The notes below the pieces were generated by a model. It saw nothing but the letters and a program-made list of their open reading frames with translations, had not been told where the DNA came from and did no database searches. A DNA stretch of 64,000 nucleotides, taken from the NCBI GenBank assembly GCA_903813345.2, contig CAIIXF020000010.1, positions 5,323,169 to 5,387,168 of the forward strand, in the 5' to 3' direction. Below, in pieces: positions 1-12,200 of this stretch (positions within the stretch are counted from its first letter, which is position 1; each line of letters opens with the position of its first letter). The position numbers and the translations under genes are program-made. This DNA comes from Owenia fusiformis. Lineage: Eukaryota; Annelida; Polychaeta; Sabellida; Oweniidae.

Positions 1-25
1 TCAATGCTCTTTCAATTTCACTTAG

Positions 26-248
26 ATCGCAATCATAAAATTCACCGATGGTACAGCACGTGCAATTGAACCATCATCAGTGACAGGAGAGCCCTCAATC
101 AACAAGCGAGGATTGGACAATTCCGATCACGTGATATACCAGATTGACATAGCCAAACATGAGAAGTTGGTGGTTAGGCCAAAACGAGATGCAGACAAAG
201 ACAAAGTTCTACAAGATTCACAAGATCAACTTGTTACGAGCAAAGAAG
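26..248 (+). CDS. Copy A exon: end of M12B propeptide with furin site
   Basis: The acceptor ends at 25 and the donor GT is at 249. Frame 0 reads from IAIIKFTDG through HVIYQI to [12 protein letters not shown]. The order (STCGG in the preceding copy B exon, a ligand-like IEP motif, an HVIY motif, then RPKR) matches reprolysin-type propeptides. RPKR is a typical proprotein-convertase site and would free the PAN-kringle-lectin-protease chain. The exon ends in phase 1, the phase at which the accessory modules join. The copy B counterpart at 56582-56804 differs by one replacement (Asp to Tyr before HVIY) and one silent change. Confidence 0.85.
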
Positions 249-3200
249 GTAGATATACATGTGTAGCAGGGTCGCTGTCACGCCACTTTAGTTTAATGTA
301 ATTAAATATACCGACTGTTTTCCGAGTCTATGAATAAAAAAGTAATAAAAAAATATATATATATATATACCGACTCAGTGAATCTCATTAATTTTATGCA
401 AACCGTAAAAATTCAAAAGCCAACAATTTTAGATTCAGCTTTTTGATAATTGAAATGAATTATTCTAATCTTTTGATCATAACCTATTTTGAATCTTTTA
501 AAAGCGATTATGCATAAATGGGTCATATGTAATGCCTGGGTCACATTAAGTCCGATTCATCAGCCGGTGGCGGATCGATTTAGTATTTTGTTCAAAACTT
601 AAGACATTTTGAAAATACTCGTTACTCAAGCATAGAAGAGTCTGTAATGAATCCTTGTTTCAAAATTAAATATTCTATGATAAGTAAAAACGTGAAAGCG
701 TGATAATATCAGTTATGAACCGTATCCTTATATTTTAAGCCAAGTGTAGAACGGCAGTGCATGCATACACTGCTTCGCGTACTTGTGATATTAAAATATT
801 TTACAGTGTGTCTTGACAAAGTGTTTGAAAGCAAACCTGGGATTGTTCTAAAAGGACCAGTTCATAAAACAATCACGACATCCTCAACTGATGGCTGTAA
901 GGCAGCGTGCCTTAAAGAAACCACCTTTGTTTGCAAAGCTTGTGATTTTAACACAAACAGCAAACAGTGTAGACTGAGCAAAACCGATGTATCTGTAAGA
1001 AATGCTGGAAACGAAGTTATCAATTACTTCGAACTATCCTGTAGAACCGGTAAGCTTCGTCAATTTCCATTCTTCTCTTCACATTTAATGCACTTGTGAT
1101 ATAATTTCGATTGAACGTACATTTTGGAAAACTATACTCATTTTCATGACATTCAAATTATAAATTATATTTATGTTTGCTTATGTCATCAATATTACAA
1201 GATCATAAACAAGTTTTTGCTACTTTAATAATGGGAAACTAATCTACGTCAAAATAGGATAGTTTTTCCTCGAAACACAGGCCCGGGCGCACAGCTAAAA
1301 TTTCTTTACTGAAGAGGTTAAGCTAACATGTTTTTCACAACGTAACCGTGAACGCAAAGTACAAAAATTAACAAAGGAATGTTTCGAGCGCTCATAGTTT
1401 TATGCGCGCTTAGTCTACTTCAGATACTCGTTCAGCATCAGAGTTTCGGGTTTAGAACGGGATAATTTGAAATTTGACGTTGGGTCAACGGGAACCATTG
1501 TACTCGTGTCTATTGAACACTATGCTGTCAATTTTGATTTCGATGCACAGTAGAATTCTTGCTGAACACGATGATGTATGTCATGCATGATTTAGCGCCA
1601 AAAATCTTACGAAACGAGCTCGTTTAAAATATGTATTAGAAAACCAGCCATAAAACCGCATCAATGACATACTATAGAATCATTACACGCTATGGTGTAG
1701 TCTAAACAAACACTGGATTTGAACGGCTATTTATATAAGAAGGCTACATGAATTTGTATATGGTCGAGTGATACGTACAGGCTCAGTTTCGATTATATAT
1801 GCAAAGCTTAACCTCTCAAATTTCAGCCAAAACCTGCAAGGTCTCTAGGAAAGGCAAGGAATATTCAGGTACACTAAGTGAGACAGCAGATGGTTATACA
1901 TGCCAGAGATGGGACAGCAAAGAAACCTGGAGTCATGATATCGGCAGTTCACATAATAATGATTTTCCAAATAATGAAACCCTTTCCGAAGCATCCAATT
2001 ATTGTCGGTAAGTAAATTTTACAATTGTCATATAAAATTCGCTAATATAAGCAGATGGCAAATTCCCAGTTGTACAACATTTCTTTCCATGAAAAATGCA
2101 GGTCATTGCATTGATATCGCACCATCTTTTGAATGGCCTCCGTCTCTTTTATCTTGTATAGTAGTTGCAATCGTCCAAAACACTTTCCAAAATCCTTACA
2201 GCAATCCTGATGGGGAATCGGGTGGGCCATGGTGTTATACTACTAGTAAAGAACGTCGATGGAGTTACTGCGCTGTACCAACGTGTGCAGATGGTATGCA
2301 TATGATTTTTATAGCAAGTGTACACGTATTTTTGAAATATGATATTCTAAATTGCAAATTTAATATGATGAGATCCTAAAAATTATGAAATATTCTTGTC
2401 TGAGTATTAAAAAATATCCTAACGAATTTCGGATTTGTCCATTAGTTCAATCTCTAATAAATAGTGCAAAATTATGGTTTTCTATATACATGTCTTTCTG
2501 TAAGGTTCTCTAAGAGTATATACGATCTTTTTCAAAAATTCAGACATTTGATTCACTCGACCACAACATTATAGTATTGTATACAAGCTTAAACACCCCT
2601 ATTGCGTTTTTCCACCATTTGATACTCTCGTGCGTAATTCTACTGACAATTGCAATTTACAGATAAAGATTTTAATTAAAGCTCAGATATGGCAATTATA
2701 AAATATGTTCACTAGTTTTATATTTCATCTATATCTCGATTCCTTTTTCAGATTTTGCGGGTCTTCGAAACATGAGAGAAGATGGTAATGTTTTGCATTT
2801 ACGAGTTTTATATATTTATTAATGATACTTTTACTTTTCTAATTAATTAATTTCTTAATTCTACTTTTATTCGTCAATCTTGTTACGTCCCTCCTTGTTT
2901 TATTGTAGCCTGTTTGAAAGAGGGAGGCCATTACTTTGAAGAGCATTGTTATTGGATAAAATCCTCTGAAACGTATGGTAGTCATGTTGCTGCAGAAGAT
3001 GCATGCGAAGATTTGGGAGCAAGGTAAACATTGAAATCATCAATTTAAATAGAGCTATACTACATACAGTATCATATAATTTATGGCGAAATAAATTTAA
3101 AAAAATCTAGCACATACGGTTACTATCAAATTAGGTAACTGAATGACACATTGCTCAGCTTATAGGCGACATTCTCACTAGTGTAAATGTTATATACGTG

Positions 3201-6200
3201 TTGTGTTTTATTAGATTGGTCAGCATCGATTCCCAGAATGAGACCATATTTATTGAACAACTGTTGAAAAACAAGGGTACTCCTAGTGATGAATGGATGA
3301 CTAGTGGGACTGAGATAGGACAGGATATTCCCAGAAGATGGGGCTGGGATCTAGGGGCCTGGAACAAGGTAGCTAGATCCTATATCAAAAATATGTGACC
3401 TCCTTTTGCCAAATGCATGCCATCTGTATTGAGGGAACGCTCTCAAACTTTTTATCAGGCATATAATTAGGGGTTATTGAGAACATTTTTAGACAAATTG
3501 GGAATGTGTTATGTGTGGGGTCATTACAGCTGTTCGTATTGAGGATAAAATTAGGTTTCATTTAACATGAAATTATTTTATTATGATTGTAGCCTGCAAG
3601 ACTTGGAAGGATGGCTGGGGATATGAGTGATACATCTAAACGTTGTCTGAATTTGATCATATCAAATGGACAACTTATGTTCAATGCAGTACCATGTAAC
3701 GATTCTAGCAACACATTCAAACTTCTTTGTGAAGCAGGTAAAGATGATTCATGATACACTGTACCCATGAGTCTTAATTCTATTTTAATGAATTCGAAGT
3801 AAAAGTCCCACACCACCCAGCAACCATTTGGACATGTGCTACAGTTATACTATTAAGTCAGGGCCTCGGGTACATAAAGAAATGGCAAAATTAATGTGTG
3901 TCATATCAACTTAGATATTTATCCTGCGACGCATACAGTACTATTTCATGTTTCAGGCGCTGAATCAATGGAAGACAGACCAGTGAATTTTGAAACTGCA
4001 GTTTTTATTGCAAGCCGGACCACAGAAATGATAAGAGCAAAATACAACAATGACTTCTCACTTATGACAAGCTACATCATTGTACTATATAACTCGGTAT
4101 GGTAATCATATTTAATACTAACTAACTATATATTTTGTATTTCCAGTGTTGACTGATCCTGACTCAATGCATTGAGTCAGGATCAGTCAACACTGGAAAT
4201 ACAAAATATATCCAAATTTTCCTCAAAATTGGTGACGTGTTTCTTTAAAATTTTACATATTGCAACCTTTATGTTTTGCTGACATCTCTTAATCACGCAT
4301 TTCAGAAATACGTTAAAACGTAAATACGTACTTCTTAATGGAATCTATGATAAACATAATGTTCAATACAAATGGATTGGAACATTTCTCCCAGTTATTT
4401 TTTACTGACTGACAACTTGATGATAAAAGAAATGTCTAAAATCTAGACGTACATGTACATACTATCTTTATGAATTTCTAATGCGAACTAGTGCTATAAC
4501 TAGATGAAATGATTTATCTTTGGAACTATTATTTAATTAACTAACTTTATCTGCCACTATTTTAGGTTGGGGCGAGATGGAGAGACCCCAAGATGGTGCA
4601 TCCTGCTAAAGTGACAGTTACAAGAGTAGAGTTCTTCCAGACCACCCCGGTATTTATTTTTCTTTAAGTATTACTTATTCTACGGATGCGTCACATCAGC
4701 ATTTATGTCAAACATAGCATGGCACAAAATAAATTTTAATTCATGTGAGAAACATACACGTTATATTGTGCATGTACTTAAAATGTGTGATTTCAATTTG
4801 GGTTATGTTATTCTAATGGGCACGCTTTAACTATATTTTGCAGCAAGAGTTTCTTCGTAACTTTACGGATAGGTATAACTACACCGGGCAGTGTATGGAT
4901 TTAGGAGATTGTTCAACATGGATGCGAAAGCATCCAGACAGGAAAACGTGGGACATCGGGGCATTTCATGACACGTACGTTTTCTGATCTTACCGAATTC
5001 TGCCCTAATATTAACATTTGCTAAATTAAGTGAGATGCTTGGAAGAATTGAAGCTTATTCCTTCTATGATATATTTTTGAAATGACAGAGCGGTAACCTA
5101 GAACCTAATATGCAACTTTTTTAGTTAAATAATTTTGAAATGTTTACTTTGAAAAGGAGCACCTAGGTTATGCAAACAATTTCAAACGACTTTAACTTGA
5201 ATTATGAATATTTTCTTATCATGAACACGGGTGTATCTTTTCGATCCATTCATTATCTTCAAGAAATGGACCAATCAACATACTTTTTCAAAAATGTTGA
5301 CCTAATGTTCACCAAAAATGCAACATTTTATTATATTGTTGAATGCATAATTAGAATGTGCTTTGAGACATGTTCGATTTCCTAAAAGGAACAGTTGATT
5401 GCTCCAGCGACTTTAAAGATACAGAATTTGGATGACCAAAATTAACTGAAACCAATGGATAGCATGAGATTTTTCAATGGAGAAATACCATGGAGAACAG
5501 TTATCTTAAAGCAATCAAAATTAAATCAAAATAGAGAGTAGTAATGCATTAAACATTGTAAAAAATGATTGCATTTTTGGTGAAAATGGGGTCAACATCT
5601 TTGAAATAGTATGTTGATGGGTTGATTGCTAGTTAAATATCTCCGAGTTTGTTTGACTTTATTATTACTCTATATAATTTTCTTTGAGATAATGAATTGA
5701 TCTAAAAGAAAACCTGTCTTCATTGTCAGAAAATAGTCATAATCCAAGACATAACCTTCTGAAATTGTTTGCGATAACCTACGTGCTCCTTTCTTGGCAA
5801 TATCAGGAAGAAGAATCACAAAACTTTTTTCAAGAATTCACAGTTCTGATTTCTGTTCATTGAAAAAGTAATGTATACTGAACATTGTTAGAAACTTGCT
5901 TTAAGTTATTAGATTTTAATAGTGTGTGCTGTTAATTTAGCAACCGGTTCAAAAGCCCTACTTATTACATAAGCATATTTTTGAAGACTATTTCTAATTT
6001 GTAGGGTGATATGCGGGGCCTTGGGTTGGGCTTGGTCTGGTGGTTTGTGTGGTCTGGGAGGTTCAAGCTATGTCTGTGCCCTTGAGGCATTCTTCGAGCA
6101 CTATCAGGAGGTTCGTCATGAATTTGGACATCTGTAAGTATATAATATACAGGCCTAGGGTGATACAACACATAAGCCTAAATTTTGGAATTGCGTTTTT

Positions 6201-9200
6201 CTTCAAGCTAACATGGTAGACAATCAGTCACATGTCTATCGGTTTATTTGTCTAGTCTTCGGTCTGGCAGATGCTATTCCTGCATGAAAGATTGTCTATT
6301 AACGTGTAATCCAATGTAATTTTTTCCTCTTAAAAAGGTTCGATGCACATACAATCCTTCCATTATAATACTGAGAATACTTTGAAAGTTTATTGTATTT
6401 TTCCATTATAATTCAGGTTGCGTTTTGCTCATAACGATGGATACAAAGATAAAGATTGTCACGACAATAGGGGTCTACACGCATTGTTATCTAGATGCCA
6501 AGCTAAGGACTTTAAACAAAAAATGAGGTAGGTTTTGAAAACTAAAATCTTACACGGTCGGTCAACAATGCAACTCAGTGATATCACTGTTCCACAACTA
6601 GTTACTTTGACGGAACAAAATGGACGAACTTCCACTTTACGAGTGTAATGACCTTCGATAGCAAGTCGCTACTACAGTCTCAGATGTAGTGCCAGCCCTT
6701 ATGGCTCAGGAGTAGAGTGTCTGACTCGAGAGCGGAAGGTCCTTGGTTCGATTCCCGTACGGGGCATTGAATTTAGCACACTCTCTTTCGAGTCTAGTAT
6801 CTGGCTCGGTACACTACAGCTCCCCGACGGGCGTGCCCAAGGGTCGTTACATTGTTGTCAGAAGTTATGGTATTGCACTTGAGAATCAGTTACGACGGGA
6901 CGTCGTCTTCTAGAGGGATGGTGTAATGACCTTCGATATGTAGTAGCTAGCCCTTATGTCTCAGGGGTAGAGTGACTCGAGAGCGGAAGGTCCTGGGTTC
7001 GATCTCCGTACGGGGCATTGCATTTAGCACACTCTCTTTCGAGTCTAGTATCTGGCTCGGTACACTACAGCTCCCCGACGGGCGTGCCCAAGGATCGTTA
7101 CACAAGTTTTCTGTTTACTCGATTTAAACCTACTTATAAGTCAAGCTGCAAATTATAATTATTTTTATTTTATTTATTTATTGGAAATGCTTTTAATACA
7201 GTGGAACACAACTACAGTGTACACGATTCTTCCAGACATTTAACAACACAAAAGCATACATCAGTGAATAGTCATTAAATATAAGTACCTAGAACATGTT
7301 AATGGGTCTGGGGTTTATATATACATTTTAAAAGACCCTTTACACATTTATCGAACTTAAAAGCTTCTTCTTGTCCCGAAAATGTGAAAATGTCCTCTTC
7401 TTAACCCCAACATGTTTTAGTTTGCACACTGGTTGATAAAAGATCTGATGATAGTGCTGGATTACATTTTTCTATAACATTTTTATAAAAAGTATTTCTA
7501 TCATTACCAAAGAAAGGGCAAACAAAAAGTCTATGTCGGATGGTTTCTTTTACATTTTTATCACATAAAGTACACATTCCATTTCCCTGTCCCCATTTTT
7601 CGTATTCTGTTCTTAAGCCAAAACAACCTGATCTAGCTTTGAACTTAAGTTTTTGCCCACAGAAGTCAAAATCTGTGGTCAGGTAGTTTTTAAGAAGGGA
7701 TGGGGATTAAGACGTTGATACAGTGAGAGTGATGAGTTGTCCTTCAATGCAGATTGAAAATTATTAATCCTCTGATCTGACATCTTGATAAAAGCCTGAT
7801 ACCAGTCAATATCATCTCTGTAGATTACATTATTCAGTCCATTTTTATTATTTTATGTTTGAAAAGTAAGGGGATGCTTTGCTTTCATCATTAGTATGAA
7901 GCCATCAAACATAGACTTAAATATCTTTTCGTGTAATTAACCTTCTTTGATATTACATTTTCGTATATAAAGCAATCTATTTGTCTTTATTCAATGATAT
8001 CGACAAGAGGTCTCCAGCCTAAATCACCTAGAAGTGCCTCTCTGGCCAGACAACATCTAATTTGGAGAATTGATCTCCCAGTGTTATATTGCATTGATTT
8101 CATTTTATCTGTGTTAGTTTTGTTAAATGTGAAAATAGGACAGCCATGAAGAATGGCAGGGACAAACATTGAATCGTACACTTCCCCTCCAAATTTGGGA
8201 CGCATGACATTTCAGTGTTTTGTCAAAGTGGAGGCTATTGTGGCAAAGTTACCCCTGGCTGATGTCACCAAAAGACAAAAGAAAGTTTGAAGTTTGAACA
8301 GTATTTATTTTTAAATATTAAAACCAAATAATTCAAAATTAACTCGTCAAAATTCCAATGAAATTCCATAGACAGGATGTCTAAACTTGAAGATTCAAAG
8401 TGTATAAATGACGAATATATTTATGTTTCTAACATAATTTGAGATCCTAAGCAAAATACATCTTTATTAACTAATAACTGATCCAGGCTTAATATTTTTA
8501 TATTCAAAACCAAAGTGAAGTTCATTTAAAATTAAATTGTTTATGTGAAACTTGAAGTTAATTTCAGATGCTGAATGTATTTAACAATAATTTTTAAAAT
8601 CTTACAAGTACAGAAAACCGTCAAACTTCTTTTGCAGTATCAATATAACATAAGCAGAATATATGTTCTTATCAAATTATTTACAAATCTTTCAAAATGT
8701 AAATTTCACCGACAAAATACTGGTTTTTGGTCAATTTGTACATCATTGCCCATCAATTTATCATATCTTATTGTTTTACAAAAATGACATCATATACCAA
8801 TATGTTTATGAATCTATGGAAGCAAGACAAAACATCATTACTTGAATATGAGAGCTTCTTGGCTACATTCAAAGTTATACTGTCACTCAATAGATAAGAC
8901 TTCCCCCTTTCTTGGAACCACTTCTTGCCATTGGCTATGTGATTTACCTGTCAAATCTACCATCAGTCCTTACTATAAAACATGTTCAATTGAGTTCAAG
9001 ATATCTTTTTCTAAGTTTAACTTTGGCATTCTGCAACATCCATAGAAGTTTAAGATTGTGTAATTGTGTTCAAGGTAATATTGATAAATTACTAAATTAA
9101 TAACATTTTCCATTTTAGAAGCCTCAGTTAATTTTACAAAAATTAAATGGAAGTGAACAATTTCTTCTTGTTTTACATTATGATGTCTTATTCGAAAGTT

Positions 9201-12200
9201 GTTTATATTCACTTGCCAAGAAATGATGCATCTTCAACCTCTTCAGTAAACAAAGCTACCAGTTCCCAAAACATTCTGCTGTAATGATGATATCAGCACA
9301 ACAGAAGTATTTATCCTAAGATTTCTGTATTTGTAAGCAATATGTAGCATATTCAAGATTATTATGACCTAAGTTTCAAAACTCTATGACCTAAAAATAA
9401 ACTTTGTCACACTATCATACCTTGAATTCGTTTAGACTTTTCAGCAAGGAAGTCAATGTGACTGGAGTCTTTTAAAGAACGGTCAAAATGAAATAATAAC
9501 TAGACATGTAAATTGAACAAGTTCAATTTAAGACTCCAGATTTCTGACTTTTTTTTAAGCTAAATTCTTGTAAGCTGAGTCATTCAGAATAAGCTGAGTC
9601 AGCTAGAATATAGACATTTAGACAACTCTTAAGAATGTTATCTTCGACTCCATTGGCTTAACATGGGGATATCATCATATCGACTTTTCGAGACTTCAAA
9701 CCGCTATAACTATCTAATCAGAAGTTGGATCGAAATTTGGTTTAAAGATTCTGATTCCTGAGAAAATTCTACCCTTAATTCATAACTCATACGTTAAATT
9801 TGGAGAACTTTTCAGACACCATATCTCAAAAGTGGGTCAAAATACTTTCTGACGGCAGAAGGCTAACACTATAAGCACACTCTTTGCTACCTGTATCTGT
9901 ATACAAAATTTCGAAGCAAATCAATAAAGTGTAATGTCAGAATCGCAAAAATAAGGGAAAACTATGAATTTGACCTATATTTTGACCTAGGCATTTTGGT
10001 GTCCAAATTTTAAAGCTAGATAGCCTTCGAGGTTCCCTTCTTTTATAGGCTTTCAGAATGGTAAGCTGTACTCAGTTTATATCTGGTATTTTACACTTCA
10101 AAAAGTGTCTCATTGACATAACATAGGGCACCAAATTTAGTGATTTTTGAGCTTTCAAAACGCCATTTCTTCCGAACCGAAAGTCGGATTGAAATTTGGT
10201 TTGCAGATTCGGATTCCTGGGAAAATTCTACCCTTAATTCATAGCTCATATGTTAAATTTTGATAACTTTTTATTTTGACCTACTTTCCGGACACCATAT
10301 CTCAAAAGTGGGTCAAAATACTTCCTGACGGCAAAAGGCTAACACTATTAGCATACTTTTTGCTATCTGTATACCAAATTTCAAGGAATATTATTAAAGT
10401 GTAGTGTCAGATTCGCAAAGTTAAGGAAAAACTCAAACATTGACCTAGATTTTGACCTTGGCTTTTTAGTGTTCAAATTTTGAGACAAAGTAGATTTTGA
10501 GGTCAATTGTTCTTGTAGGCTTTCATTATGTTGGCTGCATTAAGTCTAAATACCGTGTTTTTCCAATTTATAATTTTCTTCAGCCCCATTGACTTCTCAA
10601 AAAGTCATTTAAAGATTATTACTGCAATCTATACTTGGAGGAGTAGTTCCTTGAACTACTGCACAATCTCATCAGATGTTATCATATCATAATATTTAAT
10701 AATGTAATTTTGATATTATATTTTCTCTTACTCTACACATTTTATTGTTGCACCTGTTATTGTAGAAGAGACCTTTAATCATTTTCATTAAATCACTTTA
10801 TTTTCTCAATTATGTACAAGATCATACTTTACAAAATAACATGTACACTTTTTATAATATTGAACAAATCATTGTAAATACCATTATGTGGCACCTAATA
10901 CTCCCTCTTGGGGGTCATAGCCACTAAAACCTGTAAATATGTTACATTGATTTTAATTTAAAAAAAAAAAAAAAAAAAAAACATGGGGCACCAAAAAAGC
11001 GATTTTTGAGACTTCAAACCGCCATAACTTTCGAACCGGAACTCGGATTGAAATTTGGTTTGCAGATTCAGATTCCTGAGAAAATCCTACATATATTTCA
11101 TAACTCACACCTTGAATTTTGAGAATTTTTTGTTTTGACCTACTTTCCGGACGCCATATTTAAAAATCGGTAAAAGTTATCAAAAATCTAATGTCATATC
11201 TTTGCTTCGGCTATTTCTTAACTACATAATGAAAAAAAGATGAAGGAGTTCCGATAATTATCGAAGAAGATAATTGAAAGAATGTTGAAAATGTAAGATT
11301 TGACCTAGTTCTTGACCTTTGACCTAGAAACAAATTTGACCTAATTTCCCAGAAAGCCAGAAACATTCCTTAGTTAACCATGTAAGTTGGTTTAAGTGAG
11401 ATGTTATAGTTGGTGAGAAAATCTGTATGGAGGATTTTCATCTGGAGTCTAATAATTTGGCACAAAGCTAGAAAATATAGTTTAGTTTTAACAAGTTTCT
11501 TCGATTTGGAATTTGTTTTGTAAATGAAGTTGCAATTCATATATTTAGCCCCTCGCTTTTGTTACATTGACGAAAGTCCGTTATATATCAATGTATGTTA
11601 CTTGGACGACTTACGTCAATGTAACAAAAGCGATGGTCTAAATGCATGCATTACAGCTTTATTAAAAAATCAAATTACAAACCAAGAGCATTTCTAAAAG
11701 CTAGACTATATTGTCTTTCAACTTTGTGCCAAATGATAATCCGCACGACTAAATTTGCTTTTTGCATTAAGTGATATATTGTGTTGGTAGTGTCAAATAA
11801 CCAGACTTCCCGGCTTTAATTCATATGCAATTCTATAATTATGTTATTCATTATCTAACTCATCAGAGACCTTGGCCCTGGTGCGTGTGTCTACGATGAT
11901 GTGTATGAATACTACCAAGAACCTTTGATGTTAGAAGATACTGATATGGAAGGACAACGATGGGACATGGATAAACAATGTGAGCTTCACCTCGGTAAAG
12001 GCTGGTCATTCTTTCAAGACGAAGGGGATCGCAAATTCGTATATGGAACGAGAAAGGTATTCAGTCGTTTGTTGTTCAATTTTGTTAAATTGAATTTAGT
12101 AACTCATCCTTTTCAAGCATAAAATACTAAGGTGGTTGCAACTGAACACAAAAAGAATGATGAAAATACAATGGACTAGAGATTCCATCTGGAGTATAAT

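Noticed and set aside
5170-5385. 71-codon open frame as a gene
   Set aside because: Lies inside the 634-bp foldback element that is absent from copy B.
6694-6766. Functional tRNA gene
   Set aside because: A and B boxes fit, but the acceptor stem pairs only in part and a diverged second copy follows in the same insertion; better read as tRNA-derived SINE.
7987-8205. Independent small gene
   Set aside because: It is part of the LINE 3' region (LGW and zinc motifs follow in broken frames).
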